From Betaproteobacteria bacterium (GTDB lineage Bacteria > Pseudomonadota > Gammaproteobacteria > Burkholderiales > Casimicrobiaceae): a stretch of 64,000 bases of DNA. Below the pieces are notes generated by a model that was not told the origin of the DNA, did not search any database, and saw nothing but the letters and a program-made list of their open reading frames with translations. Of the stretch, positions 56,252 through 64,000 are shown one piece after another. A program made the translations under genes and the position numbers. The first letter of the stretch is position 1, and each line of letters starts with the position of its first letter. The stretch covers positions 1 to 64,000 of the forward strand of contig JADKEV010000004.1 of assembly GCA_016717855.1 (NCBI GenBank), given 5' to 3'.

Positions 56252-58990
56252 ATGAAGCTCTTCCTACGTGCCCTGCTGTTGTTGCTTTCGCTGCATCTCG
56301 CCCCGGCATTCGGTGCGGACGAAGCGATCCCGCTACCCGCCGGCGTCACCTTGGTGACGAGCGTCGAAGGCATCAACGAATACCGGCTGCCCAACGGCTT
56401 GCGCGTCCTGCTTGCGACCGATGTCTCCAAGCCGACCACCACGGTAAACGTCACTTATCTGGTGGGTTCGCGCCACGAGAACTACGGCGAGACAGGCATG
56501 GCGCATCTGCTCGAGCACCTGCTGTTCAAGGGCACGCCCAAGCTGCAGTTGCTCTGGGAACAAATGGCCAAGCGCGGGATGCAGATGAACGGCACGACCA
56601 GCGTGGACCGGACCAACTACTTCGAGACCTTCGCGGCCTCCGAGGAGAACCTGCGCTGGGCGCTCGACATGGAGGCCGACAGGATGATCAATTCGTTCAT
56701 CGCCCGCAAGGACCTCGACAGCGAAATGACCGTCGTGCGCAATGAACTCGAGATGGGCGAAAACAATCCGGGGCGCATCCTGCTGCAGAAGATGCTGGCG
56801 ACCGCCTTCGATTGGCACAACTACGGGAAGTCGACGATTGGAGCGCGCTCCGATGTCGAAAACGTAGATATCGCGAACCTGCAGGCCTTCTACCGGAAAT
56901 ACTATCAGCCCGACAACGCCGTGCTCACGGTCACCGGCAGCTTCGACGAGGCGAAGACGCTGGGCTGGATTGCCGCCGCGTTCGGCCCGATTCCGCGCCC
57001 GCAACGACCTTTCGGTCCCGAGTACACGCAGGAGCCGGTGCAGGACGGCGAACGGACCGTCACCATCCGGCGGGTCGGCGACACGCAGCTGGTCTCGACC
57101 CTCTATCATGTCCCACCCGGCGCGAGCGCGGACTTCGCCGCGATGGATCTGCTCGAACCGATCATGAGCGACACGCCGACGGGCCGGCTGCACAAGGCGC
57201 TGGTCGAATCCAAGCTGGCCGCCGGTGTCTATGGCTACACGCTGTCGACCCGGCAGCCCGGGGTCGTGATCTGGGGCGCGCGGGTTCGCGCCGAAGCGAG
57301 CCTGGACGCGGCGCGCGAAGCCATGCTCAAGGTGCTGGAAGGTGTTCCGCAGCAGCCGATCACAACGGAAGAACTCGAGCAGGCGCGTACTCGCTGGCTC
57401 AAGCAGTTCGACGAGGTAATGAACGATCCGGAGCAGCTCGGCGTCGGCTTGTCCGAGTCGATCGCGCTGGGCGACTGGCGCTTGCTCTTCCTGCATCGCG
57501 ACCGGGTCCGCAGCGCCACTCTGGCCGACGTGCAGAGAGTCGCGACGGAGTACCTGAGGCCCGCCAACCGCACGCTGGGGCAGTTTGTTCCCACCGACAA
57601 GCCGGAGCGGGCGCCGTTGCCCGCGATCCCCGATGTCCCGGCGCTGGTCAAGGATTACAAGGGCGACCCGGCGGCCGCCAAGGGCGAGGCATTCGACCCC
57701 AGCCCGGAAAACATCGACCAGCGCACGAAAGTGCTGGCGCTGCCCAACGGGATGAAGATCGCGCTGCTGCCGAAGAAGACGCGCGGCGCAACCGTCAACC
57801 TGGCGCTGAACATGCAGTACGGCGACGAGAAGTCGCTGTTCAGCCTTTCCTCGGTGGGGTCGATGACGGGCTCGATGCTGATGCGCGGCACCACGAGCAA
57901 GAGTCGGCAACAGCTCGACAACGAATTCAACCGGCTCAAGGCGTCGGTGGCGATCGGCGGCGGCGTTACCGGCGCGTCCGCGTCGGCGCAGACCGTGCGT
58001 GCCAACCTGGGCGAGACGCTCAGGCTGATCGCCGAAGTCCTGCGCCAGCCGGCCTTTCCCGCCGACGAGTTCGAGCAGTTGCGCAACACCCAGCTGGCGG
58101 CGATCGAGCAAGGACGTCGCGACCCGCAGTCGCGCGGCCGCCTCGAGTTCCGGCGTCAGTTCAACGCCCATCCGCCCGGGGACGTTCGTTACATGCCGAC
58201 GGTCGACGAGCAGATCGCCACCATCCAGGCGGCGACGCTCGAACAGGTGCGCGCGTTCCATGCGCGCTTCTACGGCGCCGGCAATGGCCAGCTGGCCATT
58301 GTCGGCGATTTCGACGCCGACGAGATCGCGAAACTGGCCGGCGAACTGTTCGGCTCGTGGACGAGCGCCACGCCCTACGCGCGGATCCGGCAACCGTACC
58401 GGGCGCATCCGGCGAAGGAGATGCGCATCGAGACCCCGGACAAGGCCAATGCCTACTATGTCGCGGGAATGAGCGTTCCGCTCAACGACAGCAGTCCTGA
58501 CTATCCGGCCTTCCTGCTGGCCGACCAGATGCTGGGCGGCCCTCCGGGCAACCGCCTGTGGAAGAGGCTCCGCGAAAAGGACGGGCTCAGCTATTCGATC
58601 GGCACCGCGCTGGAGGTGGCCCGGGAAGACGACAACTCGTCGTTCCGGCTGGGCGCGATCTACGCGCCGGAGAACGTCGACAAGCTGCAGGCGGGCATCC
58701 GCCAGGAACTGGAACTGGGCCTCAAGGACGGTTTCGGCGGTCCCGAGTTCGTTGCATTCAAGGATGGTCTGCTGCTGGAGCGCCGGATCGACCGGTCCCA
58801 GGACGAAAGCCTGTCGCATCGACTGGCCGACAACTTGTACCTGGACCGGACGATGGCCGTTTCGGCCGAAGTCGACCGGAAGCTCCGCGCCCTGACGCCG
58901 GAAGAGGTCCAGGCCGTGTTCAGGAAGTACGTCGATCCCGCCAAGTTCGTCACGGTCGCGGCCGGGGACTTCGCCAAGAAGAAACCCTGA
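56252..58990 (+). CDS. M16 family zinc metallopeptidase (insulinase-like)
   Basis: The 912-residue exported protease starts with a signal peptide (MKLFLRALLLLLSLHLAPAF, cleavage after GADEA near residue 22). The inverted zinc motif HLLEH is at residues 85-89, with the third ligand in the downstream NELEMGENNPG region. Four M16 domains are implied by the length. The second half (from LPNGMKIALLPKKTRG) resembles the inactive M16 half. It is periplasmic by prediction. The site between dapC and dapD is common in betaproteobacteria but no functional link is known to me. Confidence 0.92.
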   Translation: MKLFLRALLLLLSLHLAPAFGADEAIPLPAGVTLVTSVEGINEYRLPNGLRVLLATDVSKPTTTVNVTYLVGSRHENYGETGMAHLLEHLLFKGTPKLQLLWEQMAKRGMQMNGTTSVDRTNYFETFAASEENLRWALDMEADRMINSFIARKDLDSEMTVVRNELEMGENNPGRILLQKMLATAFDWHNYGKSTIGARSDVENVDIANLQAFYRKYYQPDNAVLTVTGSFDEAKTLGWIAAAFGPIPRPQRPFGPEYTQEPVQDGERTVTIRRVGDTQLVSTLYHVPPGASADFAAMDLLEPIMSDTPTGRLHKALVESKLAAGVYGYTLSTRQPGVVIWGARVRAEASLDAAREAMLKVLEGVPQQPITTEELEQARTRWLKQFDEVMNDPEQLGVGLSESIALGDWRLLFLHRDRVRSATLADVQRVATEYLRPANRTLGQFVPTDKPERAPLPAIPDVPALVKDYKGDPAAAKGEAFDPSPENIDQRTKVLALPNGMKIALLPKKTRGATVNLALNMQYGDEKSLFSLSSVGSMTGSMLMRGTTSKSRQQLDNEFNRLKASVAIGGGVTGASASAQTVRANLGETLRLIAEVLRQPAFPADEFEQLRNTQLAAIEQGRRDPQSRGRLEFRRQFNAHPPGDVRYMPTVDEQIATIQAATLEQVRAFHARFYGAGNGQLAIVGDFDADEIAKLAGELFGSWTSATPYARIRQPYRAHPAKEMRIETPDKANAYYVAGMSVPLNDSSPDYPAFLLADQMLGGPPGNRLWKRLREKDGLSYSIGTALEVAREDDNSSFRLGAIYAPENVDKLQAGIRQELELGLKDGFGGPEFVAFKDGLLLERRIDRSQDESLSHRLADNLYLDRTMAVSAEVDRKLRALTPEEVQAVFRKYVDPAKFVTVAAGDFAKKKP

Positions 58991-59068
58991 GAAATCCGCC
59001 GCGGGATTCCGGATACCCGCATCGGTTGCGATAAAATGCGCGGTTTGAGCGAGAGAGAGACCATCGAG

Positions 59069-59908
59069 ATGCCCGACCGTCAGCAAGTTGTCGAACAGGC
59101 GTGGGAAGACCGCGCATCCATCACGCCGGCCGGGGCGCCGCCCGCCGTCAAGGATGCCGTCCTTTCCGTGATCGCCGGCCTGGACGGCGGGACCCTTCGC
59201 GTCGCAGAGAAAGCGGACGGGCAGTGGATCACGCACCAGTGGATCAAGAAGGCCGTGCTGCTCTCGTTCCGGCTCCAGGACAACAGCGTGATCGTCGCCG
59301 CGGACGGGGCGCAGGACGCGTATCCGCGTTACTTCGACAAGGTCGCGAGCAAGTTTTCCGGCTGGGACGCAAGCGACTTTGCGGGCGCCGGCTTTCGCGT
59401 GGTGCCCTCGGCGGTGGCCCGGCGTGGCGCCTACATTGCGCGCAACGTGGTCCTGATGCCATCCTTCGTGAACATCGGCGCCTATGTCGATGAAGGCACG
59501 ATGGTCGACACGTGGGCGACCGTCGGCTCGTGTGCGCAGATCGGCAGGAACGTCCACCTGTCCGGCGGCGTGGGCATCGGCGGCGTGCTCGAGCCGCTGC
59601 AGGCCAATCCGACGATCATCGAGGACAACTGCTTCATCGGCGCCCGCTCCGAAGTCGTCGAGGGCGTCATCGTCGAGGAGAACTCGGTGCTGGGCATGGG
59701 CGTCTACCTGGGGCAGTCGACCAAGATCTACGACCGGGCGACCGGCGCGGTGACTTTCGGGCGCGTGCCCGCCGGGTCCGTGGTCGTCGCGGGCAGCCTG
59801 CCTGCGGCCGACGGCAAGTACAGCCTGTACTGCGCGGTGATCGTCAAGCGCGTCGACGCGAAGACGCGGTCCAAGACCAGCATCAACGACCTGCTGCGGG
59901 GCGAGTAG
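59069..59908 (+). CDS. dapD: Tetrahydrodipicolinate N-succinyltransferase
   Basis: The 279-residue trimeric left-handed beta-helix enzyme adds succinyl to tetrahydrodipicolinate, in the step before DapC. Motifs include WAWEDRAS-like N-terminus (VEQAWEDRASITPAG), SGWDASDFAGAGFRVVPSA and hexapeptide repeats in the VGSCAQIGRNVHLSGGVGIG region. The ATG at 59069 (MPDRQQVV) is chosen over an in-frame ATG at 59036 because it is the family start. A TAAAAT at 59032-59037 could be a -10 element for this gene, with no clear -35. Confidence 0.95.
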   Translation: MPDRQQVVEQAWEDRASITPAGAPPAVKDAVLSVIAGLDGGTLRVAEKADGQWITHQWIKKAVLLSFRLQDNSVIVAADGAQDAYPRYFDKVASKFSGWDASDFAGAGFRVVPSAVARRGAYIARNVVLMPSFVNIGAYVDEGTMVDTWATVGSCAQIGRNVHLSGGVGIGGVLEPLQANPTIIEDNCFIGARSEVVEGVIVEENSVLGMGVYLGQSTKIYDRATGAVTFGRVPAGSVVVAGSLPAADGKYSLYCAVIVKRVDAKTRSKTSINDLLRGE

Positions 59909-59911
59909 CCG

Positions 59912-60706
59912 ATGTCCGCCTCGATCAAGTCCCCGGAGGACATCGCGAAAATGCGCGTCGCCGGGCGCGTCGCCGCGGAAGTGCTGGACTTCATCACGCC
60001 GCACGTCAGGCCGGGCGTGACCACCGGTGAGCTGGACCGGTTGTGCAACGACTTCATCGTCAACGAGCAGAAAGTGATCCCCGCCAATGTCGGGTACGCG
60101 CCGCCAGGGCACACGCCGTTTCCGGGAACCGTCTGCACTTCGGTCAATCACGTGGTCTGCCACGGCATCCCGGGCGACAAGGTGCTCAAGGAGGGCGACA
60201 TCTGCAACATCGACGTCGCGGTGATCGTCGACGGCTATTTCGGCGACACCAGCCGAATGTACTTTGCCGGCAAGCCATCGATCCAGGCGCGGCGCCTGTC
60301 CGACGTCACGTACGAATGCATGTGGGACGGCATCCGGCTGGTCCGGCCGGGCGCCCACCTGGGCGACATCGGCGCCGCCATCCAGCGCCGGGCCGAAGCG
60401 CACGGCTGCTCGGTCGTGCGCGAGTTCTGCGGCCACGGCATCGGGCGGAAGTACCACGAAGAGCCGCAGGTGCTCCATTACGGCAAGCCCGGCACCGGCC
60501 TCAAGCTGCAGCCGGGGATGATGTTCACCATCGAGCCGATGATCAATTCCGGCAAGGCCGGCATCCGCATCCTGGCCGACGGATGGACGGTCGTCACGGC
60601 CGACCATTCGTTGTCCGCGCAATGGGAGCACACGATCCTCGTCACCCCGACCGGTTATGAGGTGACGACGGTCTCCGCCGGGACGCCGCCGCCTCCTTCC
60701 GCCTGA
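59912..60706 (+). CDS. map: Methionine aminopeptidase
   Basis: The 264-residue metalloenzyme removes initiator methionine from nascent proteins. Metal ligands lie in NIDVAVIVDGYFGDTSRM (two Asp), EFCGHGIGRKYHEEPQ (His), FTIEPMINSGK (Glu) and SAQWEHTILVT (Glu). CHGIPGD contains the catalytic His. It follows dapD by 3 nt and precedes glnD by 7 nt, so the three are probably co-transcribed. Confidence 0.96.
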   Translation: MSASIKSPEDIAKMRVAGRVAAEVLDFITPHVRPGVTTGELDRLCNDFIVNEQKVIPANVGYAPPGHTPFPGTVCTSVNHVVCHGIPGDKVLKEGDICNIDVAVIVDGYFGDTSRMYFAGKPSIQARRLSDVTYECMWDGIRLVRPGAHLGDIGAAIQRRAEAHGCSVVREFCGHGIGRKYHEEPQVLHYGKPGTGLKLQPGMMFTIEPMINSGKAGIRILADGWTVVTADHSLSAQWEHTILVTPTGYEVTTVSAGTPPPPSA

Positions 60707-60713
60707 CCGATCC

Positions 60714-63281
60714 GTGGAAGACGCCGCTCACGTGCAGCGCTGGCGACAGACGTTGCGCGAAGGCCGCGCGCAATTGCGCGAACGGTATTTCGCGCGGCCG
60801 GAAGCGCCCGTGCTGCTCCACCGGCACCGGCAGCTGGTCGATGGCATCCTGCGCGGATTGTGGAAGGACCACGCGATGCCCTCGTCGCTGGCGCTGGTCG
60901 CGGTCGGCGGCTACGGCCGGGGCGAGCTCTATCCCCATTCCGACGTTGACGTCCTGATCCTGCGGCCTGATGCCGCGGCGCAGGACGAAGAGCAGGCGAT
61001 CGGCGCCTTCCTGAGCGCCTTGTGGGACATCGGCTTCGAGGTCGGCCACAGCGCGCGGACGCTCGCCGAATGCCGGCGCGAGATGCAAGGCGACGTCACG
61101 GTGCGCACGACGCTGCTCGAGAACCGCCTGCTGGCAGGCAGCCGCCGGCTGTTCCGCGCCCTGCTGGAAGTCGTGGCCAGCGATCTCGACGTCCGCGCGT
61201 TCTACGATGCCAAGGTGCTGGAGCAGCAGCAGCGGCACATCCGCCACCACGACCTGTCGTCCAACCTCGAGCCCAATGTCAAGGAAAGCCCGGGCGGTCT
61301 GCGTGATCTGCAGACCGTGTTGTGGATCGCCCGTGCCGCCGGCATGGGAACGCGCTGGTCGCAGCTTGCCGCCACGGGCCTGCTGACCCGCGACGAGACG
61401 CGCCATATCGCCCGCCGCGAACACGTGCTGCAGCACCTGCGCATCCGGCTGCACTACCTGGCCGGGCGCCGCGAGGATCGCCTGGTGTTCGACCTGCAGA
61501 ACCAGCTGGCCGCCAGCTTCGGCCTGGCCGACAACAAGCAGAAGCGCGCCAGCGAGCAGTTGATGCAGCGCTACTACCGCGCGGCCAAGGCGATCCGCCA
61601 GTCGAACGTGTTCCTGCTGCAGGACCTGCACGCCAAGCTGTTCCCGGTCGATCCGGTCCCCCACCCGATCGATGCCGACTTCCAGGCGATGAACGAGCTG
61701 CTCGACATCCGTGGCGACGACACGTTCGAGCGCAACCCGGCGGCGATCCTCGGCAGCTTCGTGGCGATGGAGCGCCATCCCGAGCTCAAGGGCATGTCCA
61801 CGCGAACGCTGCGCGCGCTCTGGGCCGCGCGCCGCCGCATCGACGCGGGCTTTCGGCGCATCCCCGCGCACCGGGCGCTGTTCCTCCAGCTGCTGCGCGA
61901 GCCGCGCGGCATCACCCACGAGTTGCGGCGGATGAACCAGTACGGGATCCTGGGCCGCTACATCCCCGCGTTCGGTCGCATCGTCGGGCAGATGCAGCAC
62001 GACCTGTTCCACGTCTACACCGTCGACGAGCACATCCTGATGGTGGTGCGCAATCTGCGCCGCTTCACTGAAGCGCAGCATGCGCACGAGTACCCGCTGT
62101 GCAGCCGGCTGATGGCCGACTTCGAGCGCAAGGAACTGCTCTACCTGGCCGGTCTATTTCACGACATCGCCAAGGGACGCGGCGGCGATCATTCGATACT
62201 CGGCGCCGCGGACGCCAAGAGCTTCTGCCGCCAGCATGCCCTGACACCGGACGAAGCGAGCCTGGTTGCCTGGCTGGTCGAGCAGCACCTGACGATGTCG
62301 TCCGTGGCGCAAAAGCAAGACCTGGGCGACCCCGACGTGGTGCGAGCGTTCGCCCGCCGCGTTGGTACCGAGCGGCGCCTCGTCGCCCTCTACCTGCTGA
62401 CGGTTGCCGACATCCGCGGCACCAGCCCGAAGGTCTGGAACGGCTGGAAGGCCAAGTTGCTGGAGGATCTCTTTCATGCGACCCGGCGCGTGCTGGCGGG
62501 CGACTCGGCGCCCGCGACGCTGCAGGACAGCCTGGCCGAGCGCCAGGGCGAGGCATTGCGCATCCTGCGCACGTTCGGACTTCGGGAAGATGCGCATCGC
62601 GCGCTCTGGGCCCAGCTCGACCCGGTCTACTTCCAGCGGCACACGGCCGAAGAAATAGCCTGGCACTCGCGGCTACTCTACCACCGGACGGACGCGGACC
62701 AGCCGGTGGTCAAGGCGCGGCCCAGCAAGGCCGGCGAGGGGTTGCAGCTCTGCGTCTACGTGCACGACCAGCCCAACCTGTTCTCCCGCATTTGCAGTTT
62801 CTTCGGCAAGCTGCAGTTCAACATCGTCGAAGCCAAGATCTATACGACGCGGCACAACTACGCGCTCGACACGTTCACCGTCCTCGATCCGGACGACGCG
62901 CGCACGGCGTACCGCGACCTGACCGGCTTCATCGAGTATGAGCTCGCGCAGAGGCTGGCCGGCCGGTCGCCGCCCGACCCGGTCGTGACCGGACGCGTCA
63001 GCCGCCGGCTCAAGGCTTTTCCGCTGACCCCGGAAGTGTCGATCTATCCCGACGACAAGGGCTCGCAATTCATACTCGAACTGGTCGCCGGTGACCGCCC
63101 CGGCCTGCTGGCCGGGATCGCCGGCATCCTGGCCAGCCAGAATGTGAACGTCCACAGCGCCAAGATCAACACGCTGGGGGAGCGTGCGGAAGACGTGTTC
63201 CTGGTGAGCGGGCAGCGGCTGCACGATGAAGCTGCCCTGGTCCGGCTGGAGACATCGCTGCTGCAGGCGCTGCGGATGTAG
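60714..63281 (+). CDS. glnD: Bifunctional uridylyltransferase/uridylyl-removing enzyme GlnD
   Basis: The 855-residue nitrogen sensor modifies the PII protein according to glutamine level. The nucleotidyltransferase motif is VGGYGRGELYPHSDVDVLIL. The HD domain is YLAGLFHDIAKGRGGDHS, followed by EQHLTMSSVAQKQDL. Two C-terminal ACT domains read YVHDQPNLFSRICSFFGKLQ and VAGDRPGLLAGIAGILASQN. The start is GTG at 60714, 8 nt after map. Length and order are normal. Confidence 0.95.
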   Translation: MEDAAHVQRWRQTLREGRAQLRERYFARPEAPVLLHRHRQLVDGILRGLWKDHAMPSSLALVAVGGYGRGELYPHSDVDVLILRPDAAAQDEEQAIGAFLSALWDIGFEVGHSARTLAECRREMQGDVTVRTTLLENRLLAGSRRLFRALLEVVASDLDVRAFYDAKVLEQQQRHIRHHDLSSNLEPNVKESPGGLRDLQTVLWIARAAGMGTRWSQLAATGLLTRDETRHIARREHVLQHLRIRLHYLAGRREDRLVFDLQNQLAASFGLADNKQKRASEQLMQRYYRAAKAIRQSNVFLLQDLHAKLFPVDPVPHPIDADFQAMNELLDIRGDDTFERNPAAILGSFVAMERHPELKGMSTRTLRALWAARRRIDAGFRRIPAHRALFLQLLREPRGITHELRRMNQYGILGRYIPAFGRIVGQMQHDLFHVYTVDEHILMVVRNLRRFTEAQHAHEYPLCSRLMADFERKELLYLAGLFHDIAKGRGGDHSILGAADAKSFCRQHALTPDEASLVAWLVEQHLTMSSVAQKQDLGDPDVVRAFARRVGTERRLVALYLLTVADIRGTSPKVWNGWKAKLLEDLFHATRRVLAGDSAPATLQDSLAERQGEALRILRTFGLREDAHRALWAQLDPVYFQRHTAEEIAWHSRLLYHRTDADQPVVKARPSKAGEGLQLCVYVHDQPNLFSRICSFFGKLQFNIVEAKIYTTRHNYALDTFTVLDPDDARTAYRDLTGFIEYELAQRLAGRSPPDPVVTGRVSRRLKAFPLTPEVSIYPDDKGSQFILELVAGDRPGLLAGIAGILASQNVNVHSAKINTLGERAEDVFLVSGQRLHDEAALVRLETSLLQALRM

Positions 63282-63289
63282 AGGCGGGC

Positions 63290-63313
63290 GCCCCTGCCGA
63301 AGGTCGGCGGGGC
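63290..63313. terminator. Hairpin between convergent glnD and def
   Basis: GCCCC T GCCGA and TCGGC GGGGC form a 10-bp stem with one bulged T and loop AGG, 9 nt after the glnD stop. Only a weak TGTTTC follows, so a factor-independent terminator is uncertain. It is placed to serve both converging genes. Confidence 0.5.
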
Positions 63314-63326
63314 ATGTTTCAGTCCG

Positions 63327-63857
63327 CTAGTCGTCGACGAGGTCCTGGCCGGGAAAGAGCACGTCCGTGTATCCGAACTGCGTCAGGTCCCGGATGCGGC
63401 GGGGATACAGGATGCCGTCCAGATGATCGCATTCGTGCTGGACGACGCGGGCATGAAACCCCGTGACCTCGCGTTCGAACGGGGCGCCGGACTGGTCGAA
63501 TCCCGAGTACCGGATGTCGCGCCAGCGTGGCACCAGGCCCCGCAGTCCGGGCACCGACAGGCAGCCCTCCCAGCCATCCTCAACCAACTCCGAGAGCGGG
63601 ACGATGACGGGATTGCACAGGACCGTGAAGGGAACCGGGTCCGCCTCGGGATAGCGCGGATTGTATTCGGCGCCGAAAATGACCACGCGCTTGAGCACAC
63701 CGATCTGCGGCGCGGCGATGCCCGCGCCATCCAGCGCTGCCATCGTGTCCTGCATGTCCTGCAGCAGGGCCTGCAGTTCCGGGGTTCCGAACGCGGTGAC
63801 CAGATCCGACACCAGCAGCAGGCGCGGATCGCCCATGCGCAGTACTTCCCTAATCAT
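63327..63857 (-). CDS. def: Peptide deformylase
   Basis: The 176-residue iron/zinc enzyme removes formyl groups from new N-termini. The three motifs are GAGIAAPQIG, WEGCLSVPG (Cys ligand) and QHECDHLDG (HExxH). The start MIREVLRMGDPRLL is that of the betaproteobacterial 'second' deformylase type rather than the def next to fmt. It overlaps the upstream gene's stop by 8 nt. Confidence 0.94.
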   Translation of the reverse strand: MIREVLRMGDPRLLLVSDLVTAFGTPELQALLQDMQDTMAALDGAGIAAPQIGVLKRVVIFGAEYNPRYPEADPVPFTVLCNPVIVPLSELVEDGWEGCLSVPGLRGLVPRWRDIRYSGFDQSGAPFEREVTGFHARVVQHECDHLDGILYPRRIRDLTQFGYTDVLFPGQDLVDD

Positions 63858-64000
63858 GATCTCGCACCCAGTGTTCCAGAAGCTCGCGCACCCGACCCAT
63901 GGCGGGCTCGAGAACATTCCTGATTTGTTCCACCGAAACCTGTTCCCGGCTGTTACCCCTCCCCGCGGCGTAGTTGACCGAGACGGCCAGCGCGCCGTAC
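63850..64000 (-). CDS. C-terminus of an unidentified protein (partial)
   Basis: An open frame on the minus strand enters from the right edge and encodes 49 residues before a TAG at 63852-63850. It reads YGALAVSVNYAAGRGNSREQ and later VRELLEHWVRDHD. It overlaps the def start by 8 nt, which indicates an operon. The short fragment does not let me name the family; the strand-then-helix ending could be the effector domain of a regulator, but this is a guess. Confidence 0.6.
   Translation of the reverse strand, partial: YGALAVSVNYAAGRGNSREQVSVEQIRNVLEPAMGRVRELLEHWVRDHD

Noticed and set aside
56333..60631. A 1432-residue open frame on the minus strand, opposite the M16 protease, dapD and map
   Set aside because: It lies antisense to three clearly conserved genes and shows no family motifs. 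Long antisense frames are expected in high-GC DNA.

Overview
The window is a 64 kb piece of a high-GC betaproteobacterial chromosome. The evidence is gene order as much as protein sequence. The block gyrA-pheA-hisC-tyrA-aroA-cmk-rpsA-ihfB-lapB-pyrF, ompA next to ubiG-gph, and dapC-dapD-map-glnD are arrangements familiar from Burkholderiales-type genomes. I cannot name a genus. Coding is dense, most junctions inside operons overlap by 1 to 8 nt, and I found no tRNA, rRNA, CRISPR array, prophage or intact insertion sequence.

Layout. 139-6339: an AddB-like Fe-S nuclease and an AddA-like helicase-nuclease (DNA-end processing), the second frameshifted. 6402-11851: ribF, ileS, lspA, ispH. 12008-18724: a type IV pilus minor-pilin cluster, with fimT facing the operon pilE-pilV-pilW-pilX-pilY1. 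18787-24227: a DUF2069 membrane protein, a PilZ-like protein, an alpha/beta hydrolase, a SelO gene that has lost its catalytic middle, a trypsin-fold PDZ protein without its catalytic His and Asp, and a NUDIX CoA pyrophosphatase. 24307-27596: a GspG-like pseudopilin translationally coupled to a HAMP-GAF-GGDEF-EAL protein. 28071-34421: a DUF1028 gene leading a dipeptide/oligopeptide ABC transporter operon whose second ATPase gene is frameshifted. 34510-38916: radA, rfaE1, ugd, pyrF. 38965-50129: lapB, ihfB, rpsA, cmk, aroA (frameshifted), tyrA, hisC, pheA, gyrA. 50478-54055: ompA, an amidohydrolase, ubiG, gph. 54074-63857: an orphan gspC, then dapC, an M16 protease, dapD, map, glnD and def, with the end of an unidentified gene at the right edge.

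How the genes fit together. Aromatic amino acid synthesis (aroA, tyrA, hisC, pheA) and lysine/peptidoglycan precursor synthesis (dapC, dapD) sit beside translation and replication genes. Envelope functions recur: lspA, lapB, ugd, rfaE1, ompA and type IV pili. Cyclic-di-GMP themes cluster around the pilins, with a PilZ-like protein on one side and a GGDEF/EAL protein with its own pseudopilin on the other.

The least ordinary items are the pseudopilin/GGDEF-EAL pair, the SelO internal deletion, the S1C pseudoprotease, acidic calcium-type loops in four proteins of one pilin cluster, a glutamine at GyrA position 83, and the absence of serC and lapA from their usual slots. Three single-base indels, one of them in aroA, suggest that at least some frameshifts are consensus errors. 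I did not find a clearly new multi-gene defence or mobile system.
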